Part shown: positions 8,985 to 18,538 of the stretch, one piece after another
Position numbering within the stretch: position 1 is the stretch's first letter
Layout of the letters: each line of letters begins with the position of its first letter
Assembly (NCBI GenBank): GCA_029265815.1
Contig: JAJUGU010000004.1
Location: 62,001-126,000 of the forward strand
Direction of reading: 5' to 3'
Source: Anaerolineaceae bacterium
Lineage (GTDB): Bacteria; Chloroflexota; Anaerolineae; Anaerolineales; Anaerolineaceae
DNA length: 64,000 nucleotides
Notes under the pieces: model-generated
What the model was told of the DNA's origin: nothing
What the model saw: only the letters and a program-made list of their open reading frames with translations
The model's database searches: none
Position numbers and translations under genes: made by a program

Positions 8985-9887
8985 ATGCGTTGGACACGTG
9001 ATTATCAGCCACAGCCTGAGCAAAACCTTCTTTACCGGCGGGCGTTGATTTTTACTCTGGGAGGAAACCTGCTGCTTGCGGTCGGAAAAGGTTTCGTTGC
9101 CTGGATTTCGGGATCTGCAGCCATTTATGCCGATGCGGCCAATTCAGTATCTGACGTGGTGTATTCGATCCTGATGGTTATCGGCTTATGGATGGCCATG
9201 CAGCCGCCCGATCTCTCACATCCCCAGGGTCATTCCAGATTTGAGCCACTGATTGGGCTTGTCGTTACAGCTTCAATGGCATTTGCCGGTTTCGAAGCAG
9301 CACGCAACGCGCTTGACCGGTACCTGGATCCTGCGATTTCTTCCGTAGCTATGGATTTACCTGCCTATATTTTACTGGCCAGCGCGCTGATCAAGTTCGG
9401 TATGTTCTATTACATTAACCGCATCGGAAAGCAATTGCAGAGCCCCACATTGATCACAACCGCTAAAGATAATATCAGCGATGTGCTCACCTCGGTTGCA
9501 GCCTTTCTGGGTGTGGCAGCTTCTAATTTAACCCATCCGCTGGCAGACCCGCTGGCTGGTTTTCTCGTCGCCGCATGGATCTTCCGCCAGGCTTTTCTGG
9601 CAGGCAAAGAGAACCTTGGATTTCTCACCGGTAAGGGAGCCACAAAGGATGAACTGGAAACCTTCATAAGCGCAGCCGAATCAGTTCCAGGCGTGATCCG
9701 CGTTCACCATATCGTAACTGATTATGTCGGTCCACGCTTGATGGTTGACATGCATGTGAATGTGGATGGAACAAAATCTCTTCGCGAAGCCCACGAGATT
9801 TCAGACAGCATCATCGAAAAAATTGAGAGTTTCCCTCATGTAGACCGGGCGTACGTGCACATTGAACCACACGACTGGGAAGAGTAA
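8985..9887 (+). CDS. cation diffusion facilitator (FieF/MamB-like cation transporter)
   Basis: Start ATG 8985 after GGAGGA. YADAANSVSD motif, second TM His/Asp motif, C-terminal cytoplasmic domain VHHIVTDYVGPRLMVDMHVNVD. Confidence 0.85.
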   Translation: MRWTRDYQPQPEQNLLYRRALIFTLGGNLLLAVGKGFVAWISGSAAIYADAANSVSDVVYSILMVIGLWMAMQPPDLSHPQGHSRFEPLIGLVVTASMAFAGFEAARNALDRYLDPAISSVAMDLPAYILLASALIKFGMFYYINRIGKQLQSPTLITTAKDNISDVLTSVAAFLGVAASNLTHPLADPLAGFLVAAWIFRQAFLAGKENLGFLTGKGATKDELETFISAAESVPGVIRVHHIVTDYVGPRLMVDMHVNVDGTKSLREAHEISDSIIEKIESFPHVDRAYVHIEPHDWEE

Positions 9888-9900
9888 CGCAACGAATTTC

Positions 9901-9940
9901 TGTGCCAGAGTTTACGAAATCTCTGGCACATTTCTTGTAA
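9901..9940 (+). terminator. intrinsic terminator
   Basis: TGTGCCAGAG...CTCTGGCACA then TTTCTTGT. Confidence 0.7.
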
Positions 9941-10040
9941 CATCAATACCGTTGTAAAATTCACAATTTTTACCGCAATTGAAGATCCATGACCAAAGGG
10001 GATCGGGCTTTGCCATCTCTGGATGACGTGAGGTGTTTAC

Positions 10041-11216
10041 ATGAATCGCTGGATAACAGACGCAATCCTTAAACCACAATCTGCAGAAACCGTAACACCT
10101 GAGAACAGACAGAAAGCCACGCTTAATTACATCTTGTGGTGCGCCGTGGTTCTCATATTCCTTGTTGCATTTGTAAGGCTTTTTGAGTGGCTGCGAGCAC
10201 CAACCAAAATGAATTCCTTCTTTCTAGCCAACACATTGTTTGGAATCTTGATACTGGTATTTGCGGTCAATCTGAACAACAAACACAAAGTGAAAACAGC
10301 CGGCATCCTGTTTCTTATCATCGGCTTTCATTTGTGTCTTACAGCATATCCGATCCGAAACCCAGACCAGGTGCTTCTCTACTTCGCTCTCCCAACGGCA
10401 GCAGCCAGTTTCATCATCCGCTCATGGAGTTCGATCCTGTATGCTGTCTTTTGCACAGCCGGATTCAATATTGTCTATTTCGCCTATTTTCAGGGTGAGC
10501 CCTATCCAGTCTTTTCACTCTTTTGCCTGTTGATGATCTCAGTCATCACCTCATTAGCATCAAAAGTAGTCAAACAAATGTCAGACCAATTGGTCACGGC
10601 ATACGACACCACCATTGAGGGATGGTCACAGGCATTGGAAATGAGAAATCGTGAAACTGAAGGACATTCACACCGGGTTGCTGAGTTGACCATGCAATTG
10701 GTTAAGAAACTGAATGTTGATGAAAGTCAGTGGGATCATATCCGCAGAGGCGTGCTGTTGCACGACATCGGCAAGATGGGTGTTCCTGATAATATCCTCT
10801 GCAAGCCCGGCCCTCTCACTGCAGCAGAGACTACCATCATGCGCAACCATCCGCAATATGCACTTAGACTATTGGAACCGATCCCGTATCTTAAGCCTGC
10901 GCTGGATATTCCTTATTGCCATCACGAGAAATGGAATGGCACAGGATATCCACGTGGACTTAAAGGAGAAGATATCCCTTTGGCCGCGCGAATCTTCAGT
11001 GTAATCGATGTGTGGGACGCCATGCGCTCCGCCCGAAGTTACCGTGCTGAAATTCCAGAAGCGCAGGTGGTTGAATATCTTCGTTCAGAATCAGGCAGGA
11101 GTTTCGACCCCCGGGTGATCAAGGCTTTTTTCGAAATGATGGGCTTCCCACTCTACGCAGCCGAGCATTCCAGTTTTATCAGCCGCCCCCGCCAGATTGA
11201 AAAAATTGAATCCTAG
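10041..11216 (+). CDS. membrane-anchored HD-GYP domain phosphohydrolase
   Basis: N-terminal TM helices; HDIGKMGVPDNIL, HHEKWNGTGYPRGLKGEDIPLAARIFSVIDVWDA HD-GYP signature. Confidence 0.9.
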   Translation: MNRWITDAILKPQSAETVTPENRQKATLNYILWCAVVLIFLVAFVRLFEWLRAPTKMNSFFLANTLFGILILVFAVNLNNKHKVKTAGILFLIIGFHLCLTAYPIRNPDQVLLYFALPTAAASFIIRSWSSILYAVFCTAGFNIVYFAYFQGEPYPVFSLFCLLMISVITSLASKVVKQMSDQLVTAYDTTIEGWSQALEMRNRETEGHSHRVAELTMQLVKKLNVDESQWDHIRRGVLLHDIGKMGVPDNILCKPGPLTAAETTIMRNHPQYALRLLEPIPYLKPALDIPYCHHEKWNGTGYPRGLKGEDIPLAARIFSVIDVWDAMRSARSYRAEIPEAQVVEYLRSESGRSFDPRVIKAFFEMMGFPLYAAEHSSFISRPRQIEKIES

Positions 11217-11238
11217 TAGTGTTCATTAACGATCTTTG

Positions 11239-11274
11239 ATCATACCCGTTTTCGATCTTGAAAACGGGTATGAT
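11239..11274. repeat. 15-bp perfect inverted repeat
   Basis: ATCATACCCGTTTTC (11239-11253) / GAAAACGGGTATGAT (11260-11274); no following T-run. Confidence 0.8.
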
Positions 11275-11297
11275 ATGTATGGAACAAGGAGATGGTT

Positions 11298-11675
11298 ATG
11301 AGCACACAACCAGCCGGGTTTATCGGTGAGTTAATCGCGGTGGCCTATGACACACCACAGGTGCGAGAAAAGAGCCCCACCTGCCCAAATCGTTTTTTCT
11401 GGCGGGGAAAATGTTTCGAAATTCTTGAAGTGTTGGAGGAATGGAGCGATTTTTCCCGTCACGGAAAAATGTCGCGCAACATGCGCCCGGCACACCTTAC
11501 CCGCGCAGCACGTGACGGTTCGTGGGGAGTTGGTCGTTTTTATTTCAGGGTCAGGGTGCAGACGGAACAAATCTTTGAGATCTATTACGACCGAGCCCCC
11601 GAGGATGTAGAAAATCGTAAAGGTAACTGGTTTCTATTCGGTGAAAGAAAATTTAATAAGGTCTTTGAAAATTGA
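11298..11675 (+). CDS. hypothetical protein, DUF6504-like
   Basis: PNRFFWRGKCFEILEVLEEW...YYRVRV-type layout with FEIYYDRAP; start ATG 11298 or 11292. Confidence 0.6.
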   Translation: MSTQPAGFIGELIAVAYDTPQVREKSPTCPNRFFWRGKCFEILEVLEEWSDFSRHGKMSRNMRPAHLTRAARDGSWGVGRFYFRVRVQTEQIFEIYYDRAPEDVENRKGNWFLFGERKFNKVFEN

Positions 11676-11736
11676 TTTTTCAATTGAAAATATTGATCTA
11701 TTTTCCCTTTTTATTTCAATATTATTAATTTTCCTA

Positions 11737-11764
11737 TTGACATTATTTAATTAAGTGGTATGAT
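11737..11764 (+). promoter_or_regulatory. sigma70-type promoter
   Basis: TTGACA (11737-11742), 16-bp spacer, TATGAT (11759-11764), upstream of the DUF2089 gene. Confidence 0.6.
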
Positions 11765-11863
11765 AATGCTAGATTCGCTTAAAACTGGCTATATTTTTCA
11801 TATACCCAGCAACATTTTTAATCACCAGATTTTTAAAAGAGTTTACTGGTCAAGGATATCAAT

Positions 11864-12295
11864 ATGATCAATAAAACACTCAATAAATGCCCTGTATGTG
11901 ATTCCGATATGGTAGTTACCCGTCTGTACTGTGTTAATTGCGACACCACCATTGAGGGTCATTTCACCACTGAGCACACCCCCTTTGGGCACCTTTCTCC
12001 TGAACAAATGCAGTTTCTGCTGACCTTTGTTCGTTGTGAAGGCAGGCTAAATCGCATGGAAGACGAAATGAATCTTTCATACCCTACCCTGCGCAGCCGG
12101 TTAAACGATATTGTTCGAGCCCTGGGGTATGAGCCCGGCAAAGATGAAGGCCCCATTCAGCTTTCTCCTGAAGAAAGGCGTGAAATTCTCGAAAAACTGG
12201 ATCAAGGAGTCATCTCTTGGGAAGAAGCACAGGCGAGACTACGTGGTGAAAAATACAGTGAACGCAAAGAGTCTACCACCCTGGAGGCGGAATAA
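11864..12295 (+). CDS. DUF2089-family zinc-ribbon/HTH protein
   Basis: CPVCDSDM..TRLYCVNCDTTIEG ribbon followed by LSPEQMQFLLTFVRCEGRLNRMEDEMNLSYPTLRSRLNDI helix-turn-helix-like region. Confidence 0.8.
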   Translation: MINKTLNKCPVCDSDMVVTRLYCVNCDTTIEGHFTTEHTPFGHLSPEQMQFLLTFVRCEGRLNRMEDEMNLSYPTLRSRLNDIVRALGYEPGKDEGPIQLSPEERREILEKLDQGVISWEEAQARLRGEKYSERKESTTLEAE

Positions 12296-12690
12296 TGGCC
12301 ACGAGTGAAGAACGCCTAAAAGTTTTAAAGATGGTACAGGATGGCAAAATTACTGCCGAAATGGCGGCTGAGTTATTAAAAGCTCTAGATTCAACCAGTA
12401 AGAAAAAAGAAGCGGAAGATAAAAGCACCATCCCCTTCCCCGGCCGCAGCAGCGGACGTTTCTTCAGGGTGCGTGTAACTGACACCGATACCGGCCGCAC
12501 CCGGGTAAACGTCAGGCTGCCGCTGGGAATGGTCAATGCTGGAATGCGTATGGGCATGCGCTTTTCCCCCGAAGTGGAAGGGCTGGATGCCGCCCGCCTG
12601 GCAGAAGCCCTTTCCTCCGGCGAAACCGGCCAGATCATGGATATTTACGACGACGAAGACGGTGAACACGTCGAAGTTTTCATAGAGTAA
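12295..12690 (+). CDS. SHOCT-like domain protein
   Basis: EERLKVLKMVQDGKITAEMAAELLKALD SHOCT/YvlB-N-like motif; start overlaps previous stop (TAATG). Confidence 0.7.
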   Translation: MATSEERLKVLKMVQDGKITAEMAAELLKALDSTSKKKEAEDKSTIPFPGRSSGRFFRVRVTDTDTGRTRVNVRLPLGMVNAGMRMGMRFSPEVEGLDAARLAEALSSGETGQIMDIYDDEDGEHVEVFIE

Positions 12691-12771
12691 CTCGACCAAT
12701 TTCAGCCTGATCATCACATAACCCTGAATGCAAAGTTCAAGGGTAGGTACATTATTGCCAGAAAGGAAATT

Positions 12772-14052
12772 ATGGAAAATCAATCTTCAAACATCGATCA
12801 AAAATGGCTGCGGAAATTCCTTCCCATCTGGGTTGCCCAAATCTTCTCTCTGTTGGGCAGCGGACTGGTGCAGTTTGCACTGGTGTGGTGGATCACACAG
12901 GAAACCGGTTCAGCCACCATGCTCACCACAGCCACTATCGTGGCCATCCTGCCAGAAGTCTTTCTTTCACCTTTTGCCGGTGCCCTGGTGGACCGCTTCA
13001 ACCGCCGTAAAGTGATGATCATTGCTGACGCCTTCGTTTCGATTGTCACCCTGGGGCTGGTGCTGCTTTTCGCCTTTGACCTGATCCAGATCTGGCATAT
13101 CTTCGTGGTGATCTTCCTGCGCGACATAGGAGGGATCTTCCACTGGACTGCCATGCAGACTTCCACTGCATTGATGGTACCCGATAAGCACCTGTCGCGC
13201 ATCGCCGGGTTAAACCAGGCTCTGCGTGGAGGGATGAACATTATTGCCCCGCCTCTTGGCGCGCTGTTAATGTCGCTGCTCCAGTTCTATCAGGTGATCG
13301 CCGTGGATATTGTTACCGCGATCATCGCGATCACCCCGCTGCTCTTCATCAACATTCCTCAACCCGTCCGTGCAGATGCAGTGGAGGTCGTGACCCCCCA
13401 AACCCTGATGCATGACATCGCGCAAGGTTATCGCTACCTCATGAATTGGAAAAGCATGCTCTACCTTTCTCTGGTAGCCGCTGTTCTGAACTTCATGCTG
13501 GCTCCCGCATCGACCCTTACGCCGTTGGTTGTCACCCAGCATTTTGGTAAGGGTGTTTGGGAGTTGAGTATTCTCAAATCGATCATGGGCATTGGTGTCG
13601 TAATTGGCGGGCTGGCACTGGGTGTCTGGGGCGGTTTCAAGAACAAAATGAGCACCAGCATCACCGGTATCATAGGACTTGGTTTAGGTGTGTTGATCTT
13701 TGGTCTGGCGCCCGCAAACGCTTTCTGGCTTGGCGCAGTCGGGTGGGCACTGGTTGGATTGATGAACCCCATCGCCAATGGCCCACTGCAGGCCATCATG
13801 CAGAGCAGGATCGCGCCTGAAATGCAGGGGAGGGTTATGGGACTGACCGGCAGCGTGTGCATGATGATGATGCCCATAGCCCTGGCCATCTCGGGGTCGG
13901 TGGCAGAGCACGTTGGTCTGCGCGTCTGGTACTGGATCGGCGGTAGCATCACGATGCTGATCGGCGCCGCCATGTTCTTCCTCCCTGATGTCATGGCGCT
14001 GGGCAAAGCCAGGACTGAACCTGTAGCAGCCGCGGCTGTGGTACAGGCGTAA
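12772..14052 (+). CDS. MFS transporter (macrolide-efflux-like)
   Basis: 12-TM pattern, GALVDRFNRRKVMIIADAFVS motif A-like loop, MQSRIAPEMQGRVMG. Confidence 0.85.
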   Translation: MENQSSNIDQKWLRKFLPIWVAQIFSLLGSGLVQFALVWWITQETGSATMLTTATIVAILPEVFLSPFAGALVDRFNRRKVMIIADAFVSIVTLGLVLLFAFDLIQIWHIFVVIFLRDIGGIFHWTAMQTSTALMVPDKHLSRIAGLNQALRGGMNIIAPPLGALLMSLLQFYQVIAVDIVTAIIAITPLLFINIPQPVRADAVEVVTPQTLMHDIAQGYRYLMNWKSMLYLSLVAAVLNFMLAPASTLTPLVVTQHFGKGVWELSILKSIMGIGVVIGGLALGVWGGFKNKMSTSITGIIGLGLGVLIFGLAPANAFWLGAVGWALVGLMNPIANGPLQAIMQSRIAPEMQGRVMGLTGSVCMMMMPIALAISGSVAEHVGLRVWYWIGGSITMLIGAAMFFLPDVMALGKARTEPVAAAAVVQA

Positions 14053-14099
14053 GGTACTGATAGTAAATACAGGTCAGAACCCAATCATCACTTATAATA

Positions 14100-14130
14100 A
14101 ACGACGACCCCTTTCGAGGTCGTCGTTTTG
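14100..14130 (+). terminator. intrinsic terminator
   Basis: AACGACGACC...GGTCGTCGTTTTGTT between convergent genes. Confidence 0.75.
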
Positions 14131-14144
14131 TTAGCAATTATCAA

Positions 14145-15659
14145 TTATAAATTGTATATTTCGGTGTATTTGGTCTTGAGGTAGCGCATGTAAGGTTCCG
14201 GTGTGATCGTAGAACCGGTGACACGTTTGACCAAGTCCTGTGATTCGAATTTCTTGCCGAAGCGGTGAATCTTGCTGCGCAGCCAGCCGAGCATTTCATC
14301 GAACTTACCCTGGCTGATCTGATCTTCGAGATTGGGAATGTCTTGATTGAGTTTTTCCCAGATCTGAGCCGAGACCAGGTTGCCGAGGGCGTAGGTTGGG
14401 AAGTATCCGAACGCGCCGCCGCACCAGTGAACATCCTGCAACACACCTTCGCGGTTGTCAGGCGGAACGATTCCCAGGTATTCCTTCATTTTGCTGTTCC
14501 AGATTTCCGGCAGATCCTTGACCTGAATCTTGCCTTCCATCAGTCCGATCTCCAGCTCCATGCGCAGCATGATGTGCAGGTTGTAGGTCGCTTCATCTGC
14601 TTCAACGCGGATCAGTGAGGGTTCTACCTTGTTAATTCCGCGGTAATACTGTTCCATGCTGACATTGGCCAGCTGCTGTGGGAAGATTTCGACCAGTCTG
14701 GGATAGAAGAACTTCCAGAACGCCTTTGAGCGCCCGACCATATTCTCCCACATGCGCGACTGAGATTCATGCACAGCCATCGATGCGCCATCCGCAAGCG
14801 GGGTGCGGCGCAGGGTGGGTGAAATCCCTTGTTCGTAAAGGGCATGGCCGCCCTCATGGATCGTGCTGAACAAAGCTGATGCTGCGCGTTTAGGATCAAA
14901 GCGTGTGGTAATGCGCACATCATCAACCCCGAAGCTGGTTGTAAAGGGATGCATCGATTTATCCTGCCGGCCGCGGTTCCAGTCGAACCCAAAGCGGGTG
15001 ATCACCTCAACCCCGAAATCCCACTGGCCCTGTTCAGAATAAGGAACGTGCAGAAATGAATCATCGATTTCGGGTTTTGCAGCAATTTTTTTCAAAAGAT
15101 CGACCTGCTGGGGACGTAAAGCGTTGAAGATGCGCTCAACATCCACCGTTTTCATTCCGGGCTCAAAATCGTCTAGCAAGGGATCGTATATATGATCGTA
15201 AGGCTTGAAGAAATCGGCATATTCTCGTCTTAACTTCACAACCTCTTCCAGGTGCGGTTGGAAGACTTCAAATTTGTTATCCGTTTTGGCTTCTTCCCAG
15301 GCGGTCTGTGCCAGGGTGGTGACACGCGCAAAGTCAGCTACCCAGCGAGAAGGAACTCGCGTCTCTTTGTCGTAATCGTGCGCAACTCGTTTGATCAGAC
15401 AGGCATCATCAGAATCTGGTTCTAGAGTTTCAGCGTAAGGTTTCAACTCCTCCAACAGCTTGCCCACCTCGTCAGAAGTGAATTTCTTATGAGCGATGGC
15501 TGCGAGAGTCTCTAAAATATTCCCGCGGTCCACAGCTCCGCCGCGCGGCATGTACACCTGCTGATCCCAGCCAGCCACAGCGCTGGCATGGTTAAGATCA
15601 ACTACTTCAGCGAGGATCTGCTTGAATTTTTCTAATTTTTGTTCCATTAATCTCTCCAA
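14145..15659 (-). CDS. thermostable carboxypeptidase Taq-like (M32)
   Basis: HEGGHALYEQGI (HExxH), ASMAVHESQSRMWENMVGRS motif, DVHWCGGAFGYFPTYALGN. Confidence 0.93.
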   Translation of the reverse strand: MERLMEQKLEKFKQILAEVVDLNHASAVAGWDQQVYMPRGGAVDRGNILETLAAIAHKKFTSDEVGKLLEELKPYAETLEPDSDDACLIKRVAHDYDKETRVPSRWVADFARVTTLAQTAWEEAKTDNKFEVFQPHLEEVVKLRREYADFFKPYDHIYDPLLDDFEPGMKTVDVERIFNALRPQQVDLLKKIAAKPEIDDSFLHVPYSEQGQWDFGVEVITRFGFDWNRGRQDKSMHPFTTSFGVDDVRITTRFDPKRAASALFSTIHEGGHALYEQGISPTLRRTPLADGASMAVHESQSRMWENMVGRSKAFWKFFYPRLVEIFPQQLANVSMEQYYRGINKVEPSLIRVEADEATYNLHIMLRMELEIGLMEGKIQVKDLPEIWNSKMKEYLGIVPPDNREGVLQDVHWCGGAFGYFPTYALGNLVSAQIWEKLNQDIPNLEDQISQGKFDEMLGWLRSKIHRFGKKFESQDLVKRVTGSTITPEPYMRYLKTKYTEIYNL

Positions 15660-15680
15660 TGTTCTCTCAAATCTGTAAAA

Positions 15681-16622
15681 TCAGGCAACTTTCCAGCGCA
15701 ATGGCTTGTCATTCAGGGCATTCAACACTTCTTCAGCGATGTCGTTTGCCGCTCTGGTCTGGGCTTCAACGGTCTGCGCACCGATATGCGGGGTGCAGGT
15801 GACTTTGGGATGCGCTACCAGGTCGGTTAAACCGGGAGGTTCCGCTGAGAACACATCCAGCGCCGCGCCTGCGACCTTGCCTGAATGGAGCGCGTCCAGC
15901 AACGCGGCCTCATCGATCACACCACCGCGCGCTGCGCACACAATATAAACACCCTGTTTCATTTTGCCAAACGCTTCAGCGTTCAACATGCCCTTCGAAT
16001 CAGCGGTCAGCGGCATGTGCATGGTGATGAAATCCGCATTCTGATAAATTTCATCCAGCGTGGCTGGTTCGCCGCCGCGCTTTTTAATTTCGTCGGCGGG
16101 AACGAGTGGATCATATGCAAGGATCTTCATTTCGAAGGCTTTCGCCCGTGCTGCCACGGCAGATCCGATGCGGCCAAAACCGATCACGCCCAGAGTCTTC
16201 CCGCAGAGTTCAGCGCCTTCAAATTCCTTTTTCAGCCATTTGCCAGCCTTCATTGAAGCATCAGCCCGCGCAATTTCGCGCACGCTGCTTAACATCAATC
16301 CCATGGTTAATTCTGCCACGGCTACTGTGGTTGCCAGTGGTGAATTGACGACCGTCACTTTGCTTTCCTTCGCGGCAGGAAGATTGATATTATCCACACC
16401 CACTCCGGCGCGGCCGACAACCTTTAATTTTTTTCCTGCAGCAAATACTTCCGGGGTCACTTTTGTGCGGCCGCGGACAATGAGCGCATCGTATTCACCA
16501 ACCACCTTCAACAAATCTTCCGCAGTGATCCCCGGCTGATCTACAACTTCAGCCGAAGCACGCAGGATCGCCTTGCCGTTTTCCTCGAGGCCATCCGTTA
16601 GCAAGATTTTCCAAGCAGACAT
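15681..16622 (-). CDS. serA: D-3-phosphoglycerate dehydrogenase / D-2-hydroxyacid dehydrogenase
   Basis: VGRAGVGVDNINLPAA, GKTLGVIGFGRIGSAVAARAKAF Rossmann motif, ARGGVIDEAAL, PHIGAQTVEAQ. Start ATG 16622 after AAAGGAG. Confidence 0.85.
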   Translation of the reverse strand: MSAWKILLTDGLEENGKAILRASAEVVDQPGITAEDLLKVVGEYDALIVRGRTKVTPEVFAAGKKLKVVGRAGVGVDNINLPAAKESKVTVVNSPLATTVAVAELTMGLMLSSVREIARADASMKAGKWLKKEFEGAELCGKTLGVIGFGRIGSAVAARAKAFEMKILAYDPLVPADEIKKRGGEPATLDEIYQNADFITMHMPLTADSKGMLNAEAFGKMKQGVYIVCAARGGVIDEAALLDALHSGKVAGAALDVFSAEPPGLTDLVAHPKVTCTPHIGAQTVEAQTRAANDIAEEVLNALNDKPLRWKVA

Positions 16623-16848
16623 GACATACTCCTTTGAATGTGATAAGAACCAAAATTCCCCATGCTTCATTTTACCTTATTTCATTATTCGGATTCAGAA
16701 AAAGCCTCATGATTAGCCAGATAATCCGCTGGAATAGAGAACTGTCATTGCGAAACCTGCGCTCTTTGCAGGTCGAATCCTTTCTCGTTACATTCAACAC
16801 TGGGAATAGCTTCGTAGATGTTTTTCAGAACCAGATTGTCTCGAGGCG

Positions 16849-18522
16849 TTACAGGTCTCTTACCATGTACAATTCGCAGCGCTTAAAGCCGCGTTTCTCA
16901 TAATACTCGCGCGTTCCCACGGCAGCGATCACTGCCATGTGGTGCTTCCCCTTTAAACGGGCAAGCGCTGCGGCTTGTTCCAACAGGCGTGTGCCCAGAC
17001 CGATATGCTGGGCTGCACCGCTGTGCTCGCTGCCCACTGGCAGCGACTGACCATAAACGTGTACCTCGCGGATGAGTGCGGCATCCTGCAATTCTGGGAT
17101 GGGTAACTGTGGTGCATTCTCTGATGGGAACGAAAGGCGCAGGTAACCAGCCAGCCGGTTTTCGGGTGTGTTATATGACAGGAAATGTTCTTCGGCGCAG
17201 GAAGGGTTGTATTTCAGGTCACGAAATTCAAGAGTATCGGGGTTCACAACCTGTCCTTTGACCTCCCGGCAGCGGATGCAGCGGCAGGCAGTGCCGCGTT
17301 TTTGCATCTCGATATGCACATCCTGACGCAGGCTGGTGCGCTTATTGCCCTCTACCACATGGATCGAGGGAATGTCGCGGATGATGCGGTTAACTCGGCA
17401 ATATTCGGGGATCAGCGGCTTGATATCCGCAATCAGGTTGACCAGCTGCTCTGTGGTATACGGCTGGTATTCCCCCCGCTGCCAGTATTGGTAGAGTTCA
17501 GCGGTCTCAAGCAGCTGTGTTGGATAGATCTTAATCTCATCCGGCGCATATCCGCCAGCCCACAGGCGGGCGAAATCTTCGCGATCCGACTCAAGAGTCG
17601 CGCCGAGCAGGTTCGGCATCCAATGCAGCACGATCTTAAAACCCGCCGCACGCAACAATGTTGTGGCGCGCAGCGTATCGGCAGCGGTGTGCCCGCGCAG
17701 ATTCAACGCCAAAACGCGGTCATCGAGGCTCTGGGCGCCCATCTGCACCTTGGTCACGCCCAGGCGCCGCAGCCACACCAGTTCATCAGCAGTGATCTCA
17801 TCCGGCCGGGTCTCGATCACCAGACCAACATTGCGATGGTTGGCAGTTTCATTGATGCGGTGAGCTTTCTTTAATTCAGCGAGGTCAATTTCAACGTTGG
17901 ACGAACGTTCATTCGGTTCTTCAACAGCGGCTGGTTGCTGTCCCTCAGGTACTGCATCTTCGTTCATCGCATGGAAGCAGCGGCGGATGAACCATTCCTG
18001 ATATTCGCGCCGGTAACTGCTCCACGTGCCGCCCAGCACAAGCAGTTCAATCTTGTCATTGGGATGCCCAACCGCGTCATATTCCCTGATGCGCGAATTG
18101 ACCTGATCGAAGGGATCAAAGCGGTTCTGAAACGCACGGGCAGCCCCGGGTTCATCAGCCAGGTAACTCTTGGGCATATACACTTCGCTTGGGCAAAAAA
18201 TACATCTCCCGGGGCAGGGATACGCCTTGGTCAGAACGGTAACAGTAGTCACCCCCGAAAGCGTCCGTACCGGCTTCATACGAATCCGCGCCAGGAAATT
18301 CGGATCATCCTCCCACTCGCCATCAGCCACCAGTTCCTTGTAAGCAGCTACCAGCACATGCTTGGCGATCAATTTACCATCTGGCATGGGGTTTGAGCGC
18401 AGCGCACGGTCCAGGCGGATGCCTGAGCGCACTTCATCAAGGACGGTTTTTGCCCGCTCGATTTGTTCAGGAGTGTATTGGCGCTCTTTACGCCAGTTTT
18501 CGATAAACTCGTCTCTCTTCAT
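16849..18522 (-). CDS. Elp3-family radical SAM/GNAT tRNA uridine(34) modification enzyme
   Basis: CPGRCIFCP Cys cluster, QMGAQSLDDRVL, C-terminal acetyltransferase domain (GLGTRLLEQAAALARLKGKHHMAVIAAVGTREYYEKRGF). Confidence 0.93.
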   Translation of the reverse strand: MKRDEFIENWRKERQYTPEQIERAKTVLDEVRSGIRLDRALRSNPMPDGKLIAKHVLVAAYKELVADGEWEDDPNFLARIRMKPVRTLSGVTTVTVLTKAYPCPGRCIFCPSEVYMPKSYLADEPGAARAFQNRFDPFDQVNSRIREYDAVGHPNDKIELLVLGGTWSSYRREYQEWFIRRCFHAMNEDAVPEGQQPAAVEEPNERSSNVEIDLAELKKAHRINETANHRNVGLVIETRPDEITADELVWLRRLGVTKVQMGAQSLDDRVLALNLRGHTAADTLRATTLLRAAGFKIVLHWMPNLLGATLESDREDFARLWAGGYAPDEIKIYPTQLLETAELYQYWQRGEYQPYTTEQLVNLIADIKPLIPEYCRVNRIIRDIPSIHVVEGNKRTSLRQDVHIEMQKRGTACRCIRCREVKGQVVNPDTLEFRDLKYNPSCAEEHFLSYNTPENRLAGYLRLSFPSENAPQLPIPELQDAALIREVHVYGQSLPVGSEHSGAAQHIGLGTRLLEQAAALARLKGKHHMAVIAAVGTREYYEKRGFKRCELYMVRDL

Positions 18523-18538
18523 CGGTATAATAGGGAAT

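Noticed and set aside
13461-14084. 207-aa minus-strand ORF opposite the MFS gene
   Set aside because: Antisense to a clear MFS transporter; composition typical of a GC-driven shadow ORF.
17185-17874. 229-aa plus-strand ORF inside elp3
   Set aside because: Antisense shadow ORF of a strongly conserved Elp3 gene.
18362-18538. N-terminal extension of the methyltransferase ORF
   Set aside because: The extension is antisense to the elp3 N-terminus; ATG 18539 with a -10 box 7 nt upstream is a better start.
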